NCBI RefSeq assembly: GCF_965229315.1
Contig: NZ_CBDDJA010000002.1
Location: 2,108,001 to 2,172,000, forward strand
DNA length: 64,000 nt
DNA from: Pelomonas sp965229315
GTDB lineage: Bacteria; Pseudomonadota; Gammaproteobacteria; Burkholderiales; Burkholderiaceae_C
Direction: 5' to 3'
In this document: piece by piece, positions 44,301 through 51,713 of the stretch
Numbering within the stretch: the first letter of the stretch is position 1
Layout: every line of letters starts with the position of its first letter
The notes under the pieces: model-generated
The model's input: the letters and a program-made list of their open reading frames with translations, nothing else
Databases searched by the model: none
What the model was told of the DNA's origin: nothing
Program-made: the position numbers and the translations under genes

Positions 44301-47300
44301 TCGAGACGCAGGACCTGCGGGCGCTGAACACCGCCTCGCTGCGCGCCTTGAGCACGGCCCAGATCGAAGCGCTGGGCTCGGCACAGATCGGCGCGCTGAG
44401 CACGCAGCAGGTCGCATCGCTGACGACGGCCCAAGTGGCCGGCCTGGTCAGTGAAGACCTGAACGCGCTCGCCACCGACCAGATCCGCGCGCTCGGCACG
44501 GCGCAGATCACCGCACTGTCGACCGGCCAGGTCTCCACGATGGAAAGCGCCGATGTGGCCGCGCTGACCACCGGCCAGATCAACGCGCTCGGCTCCGCGC
44601 AGCTCGGCGCGCTGAGCACGGCCAACATCGCGGCGCTGGAAACCAACCAGTTCGCGGCGCTGAACTCGCGCCAGGTCGCGGGCCTCACGACCGACCAGAT
44701 CGCCGCCATCGAGACGCAGGACCTGCGCGCCCTCGGCACGGCCGCCTTGCGCGCGCTGACGACGGCCCAGGTCGAGGCCCTCGGCTCCGCCCAGATCGGC
44801 GCGCTGAGCACACAGCAGGTCGCCGCATTGACCAGCACGCCGCAGATCGTCGGCCTCGTCAGTGAAGACCTGAACGCGCTCACCAGCGCACAGGTCCGTG
44901 CGCTGACGACCGCCCAGATCTCCGTGCTGACGACGGCCCAGATCTCGACCATGGAAAGCGCCGCCGTCACGGTGATGTCCACGTCGCAGGTCGCGGCGCT
45001 GAACTCGTCGCAACTGGGTGCCCTGTCGACCGCCAACGTCGCCGCGCTGGACACCAGCCAGGTCGCCACGCTGAACTCGCGCCAGATCGCGGGCCTGGGC
45101 ACCGACCAGATGGCCGCCCTCGAGACGCAGGATCTGCGTGCGCTGAACACCGCCTCGCTGCGCGCCCTGAGCACGGCCCAGGTCGAAGCGCTGGGCTCCG
45201 CCCAGATCGGCGCGCTGAGCACGCAGCAGGTCGCGTCGCTCACGACATCCCAAGTCGCCGGCCTCGTCAGCGAGGACCTGAACGCGCTCGGCACTGACCA
45301 GATCCGCGCGCTGGGCACCGGCCAGATCGCCGCGCTGTCCACCGCGCAGGTCTCGACGATGGAGAGCGCCGACGTGGCCGCGCTGACCACCGCCCAGATC
45401 GTCTCGCTCGGCTCGGCTCAGCTGGGCGCGCTGAGCACGGCCAACATCGTCGCGCTGGAAACCAACCAGGTCGCCGCGCTGAGTTCACGCCAGGTCACGG
45501 CGCTGGGCACCGACCAAGTCGCCGCACTGGAGACGCAAGACCTGCGCGCACTCAACACCGCGTCGCTGCGGGCGCTGAGCACCGCCCAGATCGAAGCGCT
45601 GGGCTCCGCCCAGATCGGTGCGCTGTCCACCGGCCAGGTTGCATCGCTCACGACGGTTCAGGTGGCAGGCCTCGTCAGCGAGGACCTGAACGCACTCGAC
45701 ACGGCACAGATCCGCGCCCTGGGCAGCGCGCAGATTGCTGCGCTGTCCACCGCGCAGGTCTCGACGATGGAAAGCGCCGACGTCGCCGCGCTGTCGACCG
45801 GCCAGATCACCGCGCTGGCGTCTTCGCAGCTCGGTGCGCTGAGCACGGCCAACATTGCCGCGCTGGAGACCAACCAGTTCGCCACGCTCAGCTCGCGCCA
45901 GGTCACCGGCCTCACGACGGACCAGGTCGCGGCCATCGAGACGCAGGACCTGCGTGCGTTGAACACCGCGTCGCTGCGCGCCCTGAGCACCGCCCAGCTG
46001 GAGGCGCTCGACTCGGCCCAGATCGGCGCGCTGAGCACCCAGCAGGTGACGTCGCTGACGACCCAGCAGGTCGCCGGCCTCGTCAGCGACGACTTGAACG
46101 CGTTCAGCAGCGCCCAGATCCGCGCACTCAACACGGCGCAGATCGCCGCCCTGTCCACCAACCAGCTCGCGACGATGGAAAGCGCCGACGTGTCGGCCCT
46201 GAGCACCGCGCAGATCACGGTGCTGGGTTCCTCGCAGCTCGGCGCGCTGTCCACCGACAACATCGTCGCGCTGGACACCAGCCAGTTCGCGTCGCTGAGC
46301 TCGCGTCAGGTCGTCGGCTTCTCGACCGACCAGATGGCCGCCATCGAGACGCAGGATCTGCGGGCGCTGAACACCTCGTCGCTGCGTGCGCTGAGCACGG
46401 CGCAGCTCGAGGCGCTGGACTCCGACCAGATCGGCGCGCTGTCCACGATGCAGGTGGTCTCGCTGACCACGCAGCAGATCAGCGGTCTCGTCAGCGATGA
46501 CCTGAATGCCTTCGACACCTCGCAATTCCGTGCGCTGACGACCAGCCAGATCTCGTCGCTGACGACCGGCCAGATGTCGACGCTGGAAACCGCGGACATC
46601 CATGCGCTGACCACGATCCAGTTGCACACGCTGAACACGGCGCAGCTGCAATCGCTGAGCACGGAGAGCGTGCAGGCGCTTGACACGCAGCATTTCGCGG
46701 CGATGACGTCCAACCAGCTTGGCTCGCTGACGACGGCGCACATCCAGGCCATCGACACCCAGGACATCGCGGCCTTCACGACCGCGGCGATCGCGGGGCT
46801 GACGACGGCACAGATCCAGGCGTTCACGACGCAGCAGATCCAGGGCTTCGAAACCCAGGATCTGGCAGCGCTGAACATGAGCCAGTCGCTGTCCTTCACC
46901 TCTGAGCAAACCGCTGCGATGAGCACGGCGCAGTTCGAAGGGCTGACCTGGTCCACGCCATTGGTGCTGGATCTGAACGGCAACGGTATCGAGACGCTGA
47001 AGGCCGCCAGCGGCGTGCAGTTCGACCTGAACGGCAACGGCCACACCCAGCAATGGGGCTGGGTCGGCGGCGGCGACGGCCTGCTGGCGCTGGACCGCAA
47101 CGGCGACGGCATCATCAACAACGGCTCCGAACTGTTCGGCTCGGGCTTCATCATGGCGGACGGCAAGCGCGCCGCCGACGGTTTCGCCGCGCTGGCCAGC
47201 CTGGACAGCAACCACGACCACAAGATCAACAGCGCCGATGCGCAGTTCAACCAGCTGAAGGTCTGGGTCGATGCCAACCACGACGGCAAGACCGACGCGG

Positions 47301-47647
47301 GCGAGCTCAAGAGCATGGCCGACCTGGGCATCGTCGAGTTCAGCCTCAATGTCAGCAAGACGCACGAGGTCAACAACGGCAACTTCGTCGGCCTGCTGTC
47401 CAGCTACACGACGGCGGACGGTGTGGTGCACCAGATCGGCGACGTGTGGTTCGCGAAGAACAAGGACGGCACGCCGGCCACCGACGTGAAGCTGGGCGAC
47501 CTGCTGGCCCATCCGGAGACGCCACTGCTCGGCGGCAGCGCGGCCGGCGCCCCGGCCGTGCAGCCGACGACGGCGACGCCGGAGATGCTGCATCACCGCA
47601 TCAAGCCGATCAGCGACGACGACGAGACCAAGTTCCCGTTGATCTGA
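38393..47647 (+). CDS. Giant octapeptide-repeat protein with RTX-type calcium-binding C-terminus
   Basis: Predicted 3,084 residues. The ATG at 38393 has CAGGAG 6 nt upstream and is preferred to an in-frame ATG at 38369. No signal peptide. Residues 8 to about 2850 are octads of pattern L-x-[ST]-x-[QD]-[ILV]-x-x (for example LSTAQIAA, LETNQVAA), hydrophobic at positions 1 and 6, with about two Ser/Thr each. I see no Cys in the protein and no Lys in the repeats. Residues 2851-3084 differ: DLNGNGIET, DRNGDGIINNGSELFG, DSNHDHKINSADAQF and DANHDGKTDAGEL are calcium-loop-like, as in C-termini of type I-secreted proteins. HlyD and TolC genes lie 14 kb away. I infer an exported surface or extracellular fibre; function unknown. 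Confidence 0.92.
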   Translation: MASLITNSTTAQIASLSTSALSRLTSEDWLAFSTEQFQALTTSQFSSLTTRAVTNFTTAQMGVIESQDLRALNTSAIRGLSTAQLEALGSDQIAGLGTNQVASLSTAQVAGLTSEDLNALGTAQFRALSTAHIAALSTSQVAGLESADVAALSSAQISNLNSSQLAALSTANIAALETNQVAALSSRQVTALGTDQIAALETQDLRALNTAALRALSTAQLEALGSAQIGALSTSQVASLTTQQVSGLVSEDLNALDSSQIRALNTAQIAALSTAQVAAMESADVAAFSTGQLAAMGSAQLGALSTANIAALETNQFAALNSRQVAGLGTDQIAALETQDLRALNTAAIRALTTAQVEALGSAQIGALSTQQVASLTTQQVAGLVSEDLNALGTDQVRALGTAQIAALSSAQVSTMETADVAALSTAQIGALGSAQFGALSTASIAAFETNQFAALNTRQVAGLSTDQVAAIETQDLRALGTAALRSLSTAQIDALGSAQIGALSTGQVASLTTAQVAGLSTEDFTALSSAQIRAMGSAQIAALSTAQIAGMDTASVAGLSTGQIGALTSSQLGALSTANVAALETTQFAALNSRQIGGLGTDQIAAIETQDLRALNTASLRALSTAQVEALGSAQIGSLSTAQVASLTTQQVAGLVSEDLNALGTDQIRALNTAQIAALSTGQVSTMDSADVAALSTGQINSLSSSQLGALSTANIAALDTNQVAALSSRQVTTLGTDQVAALETQDLRALNTSALRALSTAQIEALGSAQIGALSTQQVASLTTAQVAGLVSEDLNALGTDQIRALNTAQIAALSSAQVSTMESADITALTTGQFASLGSAQLGSLSTANIVALETNQFAALTSRQVAGLGTDQIAAIETQDLRALGTAALRALTTAQIEALGSAQIGALTTQQVAALSSQPQVGGLVSEDLNALGSAQIRALNTAQIAALSTGQISTMESAGVAALSTAQMGALGSSQLGALSTANIAALDTSQVASLNSRQITGLGTDQIAAIETQDLRALNTAALRALGTAQLEALGSAQIGALSTAQVAALTTAQVAGLVSEDLNALGTDQIRALNTAQIAALSTGQVSTLESADVAALSTAQIASLGSAQLGALSTANIVALETNQVASLTSRQVSTLGTDQIAALETQDLRALNTASLRALSTGQLEALGSAQIGALSTQQVASLTTGQVAGLVSEDLNALGTDQIRALGTAQITALSTGQVSTMESADVAALSTGQFASLGSAQVGALSTANIAALETAQFAAMSSRQVAGLGTDQIAAIETQDLRALGTAALRALTTAQIEALGSAQIGALTTQQVAALSSSPQVGGLVSEDLNALSSAQVRALNTAQIAALTTGQISTMESAGVVALSTAQVNALSSAQLGALSTANVAALDTNQVATLSSRQVAGLGTDQMAALETQDLRALNTSALRSLSTAQVEALGSAQIGALSTAQVAALTTAQVAGLVSEDLNALGTDQIRALNTAQIAALSTGQVSTMESADVAALSTAQIASLGSAQLGALSTANIVALETNQVAALSSRQVAGLGTDQIAAIETQDLRALNTASLRALSTAQIEALGSAQIGALSTGQVASLTTQQVAGLVSEDLNALGTDQIRALNTAQVAALSTGQVSTLESADVAALSTAQVNALGSAQLGALSTANIVALETNQVAALGSRQVTALGTDQIAAIETQDLRALGTAALRALSTAQIEALGSAQIGALSTAQVASLTTVQVAGLVSEDLNALGTDQVRALNTAQIAALSTGQVSTMESADVAALTTGQINALSSSQLGALSTANIAALETNQFATLSSRQVTALGTDQIAAIETQDLRAMGTAALRALSTAQIEALGSAQIGALSTAQVASLTTVQVAGLVSEDLNALGTDQIRALNTAQITALSTGQVSTMDSADVAALTTGQITSLSSSQLGALSTGNIAALETNQVAALSSRQVTALGTDQMAALETQDLRALNTASLRALSTAQIEALGSAQIGALSTQQVASLTTAQVAGLVSEDLNALATDQIRALGTAQITALSTGQVSTMESADVAALTTGQINALGSAQLGALSTANIAALETNQFAALNSRQVAGLTTDQIAAIETQDLRALGTAALRALTTAQVEALGSAQIGALSTQQVAALTSTPQIVGLVSEDLNALTSAQVRALTTAQISVLTTAQISTMESAAVTVMSTSQVAALNSSQLGALSTANVAALDTSQVATLNSRQIAGLGTDQMAALETQDLRALNTASLRALSTAQVEALGSAQIGALSTQQVASLTTSQVAGLVSEDLNALGTDQIRALGTGQIAALSTAQVSTMESADVAALTTAQIVSLGSAQLGALSTANIVALETNQVAALSSRQVTALGTDQVAALETQDLRALNTASLRALSTAQIEALGSAQIGALSTGQVASLTTVQVAGLVSEDLNALDTAQIRALGSAQIAALSTAQVSTMESADVAALSTGQITALASSQLGALSTANIAALETNQFATLSSRQVTGLTTDQVAAIETQDLRALNTASLRALSTAQLEALDSAQIGALSTQQVTSLTTQQVAGLVSDDLNAFSSAQIRALNTAQIAALSTNQLATMESADVSALSTAQITVLGSSQLGALSTDNIVALDTSQFASLSSRQVVGFSTDQMAAIETQDLRALNTSSLRALSTAQLEALDSDQIGALSTMQVVSLTTQQISGLVSDDLNAFDTSQFRALTTSQISSLTTGQMSTLETADIHALTTIQLHTLNTAQLQSLSTESVQALDTQHFAAMTSNQLGSLTTAHIQAIDTQDIAAFTTAAIAGLTTAQIQAFTTQQIQGFETQDLAALNMSQSLSFTSEQTAAMSTAQFEGLTWSTPLVLDLNGNGIETLKAASGVQFDLNGNGHTQQWGWVGGGDGLLALDRNGDGIINNGSELFGSGFIMADGKRAADGFAALASLDSNHDHKINSADAQFNQLKVWVDANHDGKTDAGELKSMADLGIVEFSLNVSKTHEVNNGNFVGLLSSYTTADGVVHQIGDVWFAKNKDGTPATDVKLGDLLAHPETPLLGGSAAGAPAVQPTTATPEMLHHRIKPISDDDETKFPLI
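38582..46750 (+). repeat. Twenty tandem 408-bp super-repeats (17 octads each)
   Basis: The marker octad [LI]E[ST]QDLRA recurs every 408 bp (38582, 38990, 39398, ...), giving 20 complete super-repeats of 136 residues, 17 octads each. Fixed positions are recognisable in every copy (LVSEDLNA at unit 7, METADVAA-like at 11, LSTANIAA-like at 14, xSRQVxG at 16). Counting from 0, copies 6, 9 and 15 have one extra codon: unit 6 becomes a nonapeptide with the only prolines of the array (SQPQ, SSPQ, STPQ). A partial array of about eight octads follows to 46942 and a degenerate one precedes it. The last two copies are more divergent. Confidence 0.93.
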
Positions 47648-47687
47648 CCCCACGATCCCTTGCGGTCCGGCGGGACCGCCTGCGAGC

Positions 47688-47727
47688 AGCCAGCTCGCCC
47701 CGCAAGGGGCGTCTGGCTCTCTTTTTT
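47688..47727 (+). terminator. Intrinsic terminator of the giant repeat gene
   Basis: Stem AGCCAG (47688-47693) / CTGGCT (47713-47718) extended by CGCCCC (47696-47701) / GGGGCG (47706-47711) around a GCAA loop, then CTC and six T (47722-47727). It starts 41 nt after the stop codon. Confidence 0.88.
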
Positions 47728-47764
47728 CCAGGACGCGAAGACGTGCGACGGACAAGGGGCGACG

Positions 47765-47789
47765 AAAAAAAGAGGCTCCTCGGAGCCTC
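47765..47789 (-). terminator. Intrinsic terminator of the minus-strand glycosylation/secretion operon
   Basis: Perfect 8-bp stem GAGGCTCC (47772-47779) / GGAGCCTC (47782-47789), followed on the minus strand by seven T (complement of 47765-47771). It lies 23 nt after the stop of the last gene of the operon and faces the terminator of the giant gene. Confidence 0.88.
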
Positions 47790-47811
47790 CTGCCTTGGGG
47801 TGGTGCGGGAC

Positions 47812-48663
47812 TCAGCCCAGGCCGCGCTGGATCACATCGCGGATGTCGCGCTGGCGGATCAGGTCATAGCCACGCTGGGCGTAGACCGCCCGCGCAGCGT
47901 CATCGGCCACCAGCGCTTCGCAGGCGGCGCGGATCTCGGCCGTCTTGACGAACGTCAACGCGGCGCGCAGGTCGTCCTCGATCTCCAGCCCGTCGCTGTA
48001 GTCGCACACCACGGCCTTGGCGTTGGCCATCAGGTAGGACACGCGCACGATCTCGAAGATGGTGCCGCGCGAAAAGTTCACGACGACCTTGGCGCGCGCG
48101 ATCAGCTCGTCGCGCTGCGAGCCCCAGACGTTGCACACCGTCATGACGGACAACCCCGTCAGGTCGGGCCGCAGGCCGGCCACCTGGTGCAGCGCCTCGA
48201 AGCGGTCGGGCGTGATGTTGCCGTAGTACAGCACGTCGATGTCCTGCGCCACGCCCTTGGCCACCTTCTCCAGGTTGGGCGCGTAGGCCGTCAGCGCGTG
48301 GTACGCCGGCACGCGCGGGTTCAGTGCGTTCCAGGCCGCGACGTTGGAGGCGCTGTAGTCCCAGATCCGGTACTTGCGCGCCACATGCTCGGCGGCCGTG
48401 CCGGCGAGGTCGCGGTGCGCGTAGCGCTCCATGTTGAAGAAGATGGTGTCGGCCGGGAAGCTGTCGATCAGCCCCAGCTGCAGCGGGATCTGGAAGCCGA
48501 ACACGAGGTTCAGCGCCTCGGGATCGAAGAAGTTGATGCGGCGCTCGACCTGATGGCCCAAGGCAGCAAAGCCCCAGTGGTAGGACTCGACCACCTCGTT
48601 GTACGCATCGAGGATGCCGACCTTGGGGTGGAAGGGGTTGTACTGGACCAGGCAAATCTTCAT
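47812..48663 (-). CDS. Glycosyltransferase-like protein (GT-B type)
   Basis: A 283-residue protein starting MKICLVQYNPFHPKVGI at ATG 48663. The second half has a GT-B-like donor region: VVNFSRGTIFEIVRVSYLMANAKAVVCDYS, where a Glu and a small-residue loop line up with the usual nucleotide-sugar site, and a C-terminal helix VYAQRGYDLIRQRDIRDVI. The N-terminal half includes NMERYAHRDLAG and LYYGNITPDRFEALH. It resembles CgeB-like glycosyltransferases found beside surface-glycan and flagellin-modification genes. Donor and acceptor are unknown. It is the last gene of the operon. Confidence 0.62.
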   Translation of the reverse strand: MKICLVQYNPFHPKVGILDAYNEVVESYHWGFAALGHQVERRINFFDPEALNLVFGFQIPLQLGLIDSFPADTIFFNMERYAHRDLAGTAAEHVARKYRIWDYSASNVAAWNALNPRVPAYHALTAYAPNLEKVAKGVAQDIDVLYYGNITPDRFEALHQVAGLRPDLTGLSVMTVCNVWGSQRDELIARAKVVVNFSRGTIFEIVRVSYLMANAKAVVCDYSDGLEIEDDLRAALTFVKTAEIRAACEALVADDAARAVYAQRGYDLIRQRDIRDVIQRGLG

Positions 48664-48671
48664 GGGCGTGT

Positions 48672-49622
48672 TCAGGTTGGCATCTGGTCCAGCGGATGCG
48701 GTCGCACCAGATAGCGTTCGGCGCTCTGCACGAGCACGAGGCTGGCCTTCATGCTCTGGCAGTAGCGGAAGTCGATCATCGTGTTCCAGACGAAATGCAC
48801 CTGGCCGAAGAAGGCCGCCAGCAGGTCCGAGAAGCCGATGTCGAAGGAATAGCTGTCGCCGAACACGACCACCGCCTCCTGGTAGGGCGCGGCCGGGTTC
48901 TGCAGCACGTAGTGGTTGCCGACGTGCGCGCCGGTGGTGGCCAGCAGCCGGTTGTCGTAGACCGGCGGCGCGCGCCGCGTGATGCTGATGACGCTCTCGT
49001 GGCAGACCTCGTCGATGTACTTCAGCAGCAGGTCGTGCCGCCACCAGGCGCGGCCCAGTGGCACGTGCGAGAAGTCGAAGTGGCGCTCGGGCCAGACAGC
49101 CTGCATCAACGCAGCGAAGCCGAACCACGTGCCGCTGGCGCACCAGTGGCTGTTGCCACGGAAGGCCAGTTCGGCGCGCCACGATTCGGCCCGCAGCTGC
49201 GCGAGTGGATAGACCAAGCCGCGCGGCACTGCGGCCATCAGCTGCTGCACCGGCCGTTCGCCGACGACCGGCAGGCCGTTGGGCCAGCGCGCTTCGGGAA
49301 AGATGGACTGCTTCTCCGGCACGACGAGATGGCCGAAGCGCGCGCCGATGGCGGCGGACGCAGCCAGCCGCCGCTCGAACACCTGCTGCCACTCGGCGAT
49401 GGCCGGCGGCGCCAGGCGCAACTGGCCCAGGTACTGCTGCTCCCAGTGGTTGCTGCCGTTGCTGATGAACTGCCAGCCGTCGGCGCCGGTGATGGCCACC
49501 TGGTCCTTGGACAGCGTTTCGAACGGCCGGTCGTACAGCGCGGCCAGGCGCTGGTGGTTGGCCTCGGCCAGCGCGCGCTCGGCCTGAAGGAATTCGCTCA
49601 GCCGCTGGTTGCCGTCGTCCAT
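48672..49622 (-). CDS. SGNH-type O-acyltransferase-like protein (AlgJ/AlgX fold)
   Basis: A 316-residue protein, ATG 49622. The N-terminal ITGADGWQFISNGSNHWEQQYLG resembles the start of the AlgJ/AlgX SGNH domain. The central FRGNSHWCASGTWFGFAALM occupies the place of the catalytic D-x-H-W motif, here N-S-H-W, and VVVFGDSYSFD carries the nucleophile serine in GDSYS. Such proteins transfer acetyl groups to sugars. No signal peptide or membrane segment is evident, so it would act in the cytoplasm, unlike AlgX. The Asp-to-Asn change may alter the catalytic relay or reflect a different alignment. Confidence 0.6.
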   Translation of the reverse strand: MDDGNQRLSEFLQAERALAEANHQRLAALYDRPFETLSKDQVAITGADGWQFISNGSNHWEQQYLGQLRLAPPAIAEWQQVFERRLAASAAIGARFGHLVVPEKQSIFPEARWPNGLPVVGERPVQQLMAAVPRGLVYPLAQLRAESWRAELAFRGNSHWCASGTWFGFAALMQAVWPERHFDFSHVPLGRAWWRHDLLLKYIDEVCHESVISITRRAPPVYDNRLLATTGAHVGNHYVLQNPAAPYQEAVVVFGDSYSFDIGFSDLLAAFFGQVHFVWNTMIDFRYCQSMKASLVLVQSAERYLVRPHPLDQMPT

Positions 49623-49624
49623 GC

Positions 49625-50605
49625 TCACCCCAGTGCCGACAGCGGCTTGCGCGCCGCGGCACCGCTGTAGACGTGCCAGAGCGCGAGGAACTCGGCCTCG
49701 GCGCCGTCGCTGCCGGCGGCCAGCCCCGGCATCACGGCGCAAAGCGCCAGCATGTCGGCCTGCGTGCCGTAGCGCTCGACGATCAGCGGGCACAGCCGCG
49801 CCAGGTTGGCCTGCGCCGCGCCCGCGTCCAGCAGGCCCAGCCGGCGGCCCGACATCGTCAGCGCGATGTAGGCCAGGTGGGCCAGCTTCATCGGCCGGCC
49901 CATCGGGTCGGCCGAGTGCTGGACCGCGCTGGTGCGGAAGTAGCCCAGATGCTCGTTGATGTAGCCCAGCGGCGCGCGCGTCGCGGCCTTCAGGAAGGCG
50001 CCCAGGTCTTCCAGGCCGGTGAAGCAGATGCCGTCCAGGCTGGGGTCGTCCAGTAGCGGCGCCATGTCGGCATGGAAGGTCGCGTTGGAGAACTCGCCCA
50101 GCCAGTTGCCGCTGACACCGGCCGTGTGCGCGAACAGCAGCCTGGCGTCCAGCGCCAGCATGCGCTGCGGATGGGTGGCGACGGCGGGCGGCACCGGCAG
50201 GTCGCGCGTGGGCTGGCCGGACTCCAGGGCGGTCCAGCGGCGGCTCACCGCGCACTGCGGGCGGCCCTGCGTGTGCGCGGCCAGGTGGCGCTCGTAGAAG
50301 CTGGGATAGGGGATGTCGTCGTCCAGCAGCAGGTGGAAGAGCTCGGTGCGCCCGCCGTAGCGCTGCAGCAGCGCGCGGAAGTTGTCGTAGGCGCCGGTGC
50401 GCGGCCCGGGCACGACGTCCAGGTTCAGGTCGGGCACCGCCTGGCGCAGCGGCGTGCCGGCGGCCAGTGCAGCGACGAAGGCCTGGTCCGGGCTGTCGTC
50501 GGAAATGATGATGTGCGCGGGCTTGACGCTCTGGTGGCGCAGCGCCGCCAGCAGCTCGACCAGGTACTTGGGCTTGTAGGCCGGGACCAGCGTGGTGAAC
50601 TGCAT
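49625..50605 (-). CDS. Family 2-type glycosyltransferase (GT-A)
   Basis: A 326-residue protein: the N-terminus TTLVPAYKPKYLVELLAALRHQ and IISDDSPD match the GT-A nucleotide-binding half, and LFHLLLDDDIPYPSFYERH carries the DxD metal motif. The middle block GNWLGEFSNATFHADMAPLLDDP and GLEDLGAFLKAA are likely acceptor-site residues. Cytosolic, no membrane segment. It runs into the SGNH gene after 2 nt. It may attach or extend the amino sugar made by the neighbouring genes. Confidence 0.82.
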   Translation of the reverse strand: MQFTTLVPAYKPKYLVELLAALRHQSVKPAHIIISDDSPDQAFVAALAAGTPLRQAVPDLNLDVVPGPRTGAYDNFRALLQRYGGRTELFHLLLDDDIPYPSFYERHLAAHTQGRPQCAVSRRWTALESGQPTRDLPVPPAVATHPQRMLALDARLLFAHTAGVSGNWLGEFSNATFHADMAPLLDDPSLDGICFTGLEDLGAFLKAATRAPLGYINEHLGYFRTSAVQHSADPMGRPMKLAHLAYIALTMSGRRLGLLDAGAAQANLARLCPLIVERYGTQADMLALCAVMPGLAAGSDGAEAEFLALWHVYSGAAARKPLSALG

Positions 50606-50606
50606 G

Positions 50607-51713
50607 TCAGGCCAGCACCTGGCGGATGACGGCCGCCACGCGCTGCACGTCGTCGCCGCCCATGTAGGGCGCGATGGGCAGACTCAGCACCTGATGCTGC
50701 AGCGCCTCGGCGATGGGCAGCGCCGGCCAGGTGTGGTCGGCATAGGCCTGCTGCTGGTGGCAGGCGATGGGGTAATGCACCAGGTGGCCGATGCCGGCCT
50801 CGGTCAGCGCGGCCTGCACGGCAACGCGCCGGTCGGTGGCGATGACGAACAGGTGCCAGACCGGCTCGGCGCCGTCGGCCACGGCGGGCAGTTGCAGCGG
50901 CAGACCCTGCAGCGCGTCGAGGTAGGCCGCGGCGACGCGGCGGCGCGCGGCGTTATCGGCATCCAGCGACGGCAGCTTGGCGCGCAGCACGGCGGCCTGC
51001 ATCTCGTCCAGCCGCGAGTTGACCCCGGCCAGCTCATGCCGGTACTTGACGGTGGAGCCGTAGTTGCGCAGCAGGCGCAGCTTCGCGGCCAAGGCGTCGT
51101 CGTTCGTCGTGATGGCACCACCGTCGCCCATCGCACCGAGGTTCTTGCCGGGATAGAAGCTGAAGCCGGCCGCGTCGCCCAGGCTGCCGGCGCGTCGGCC
51201 TGCATAGCGCGCGCCATGCGCCTGCGCGGCGTCCTCGATGACCTTCAGGCCGTGCCGCCGCGCCACGTCCAGCAGCGGCGCCATGTCGGCCGGCTGGCCA
51301 TACAGGTGCACCGGCATGATGGCGCGCGTCGCCGGCGTGATGGCGGCCTCCAGCCGCGCCGGGTCGATGTTGTGCGTGCGCGGGTCGGGCTCCACCGGCA
51401 CCGGCGTCGCGCCGGCCTGGCTGACGGCCAGCCAGGTGGCGATGAAGGTGTTGGAGGGCACGAGCACCTCGTCGCCCTCGCCGACACCGTAGGCCTTCAG
51501 GATCAGCGCCAGCGCATCCAGGCCATCGGCCACGGCGATGCAGTGCTTCACCTCGCAGTAGGCCGCGAACTCGCGCTCGAAGGCGGCGACCTCTTCGCCC
51601 AGGATGTACCAGCCGGAGTCGATGACGCGTGCGATGCCGGCGCGGATGGCCTCGTCGTGCGCGGCGTTCAGGCGCTTCAGGTCGAGGAACGGGATCGCCA
51701 CCGGCACGCTCAC
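50607..51713 (-). CDS. DegT/DnrJ/EryC1 sugar aminotransferase (FdtB/QdtB-like)
   Basis: A 368-residue PLP enzyme. The GTG at 51713 (GTGA overlap with the isomerase stop) gives the usual start SVPVAIPFLDLKRLN. Family marks: DSGWYILGEEVAAFE, VADGLDALALIL, VPSNTFIATWLAV, EDAAQAHGA and the PLP lysine in FSFYPGKNLGAMGDGGA. Directly downstream of an FdtA/QdtA-type 3,4-ketoisomerase, so the likely product is a dTDP-3-amino-3,6-dideoxyhexose. No dTDP-glucose pyrophosphorylase or 4,6-dehydratase gene is in the window; the precursor must come from elsewhere. Confidence 0.88.
   Translation of the reverse strand: MSVPVAIPFLDLKRLNAAHDEAIRAGIARVIDSGWYILGEEVAAFEREFAAYCEVKHCIAVADGLDALALILKAYGVGEGDEVLVPSNTFIATWLAVSQAGATPVPVEPDPRTHNIDPARLEAAITPATRAIMPVHLYGQPADMAPLLDVARRHGLKVIEDAAQAHGARYAGRRAGSLGDAAGFSFYPGKNLGAMGDGGAITTNDDALAAKLRLLRNYGSTVKYRHELAGVNSRLDEMQAAVLRAKLPSLDADNAARRRVAAAYLDALQGLPLQLPAVADGAEPVWHLFVIATDRRVAVQAALTEAGIGHLVHYPIACHQQQAYADHTWPALPIAEALQHQVLSLPIAPYMGGDDVQRVAAVIRQVLA

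Noticed and set aside
40580..45253. A 1,557-codon open frame antisense to the octad-repeat gene, plus several shorter ones
   Set aside because: They mirror the 408-bp periodicity and GC-rich codon bias of the sense gene, have no ribosome site or start context, and end arbitrarily within repeats.
38582..46750. CRISPR array as explanation for the repeats
   Set aside because: Repeats are 24-bp coding units in an intact frame with no constant repeat/unique spacer alternation and no cas genes.
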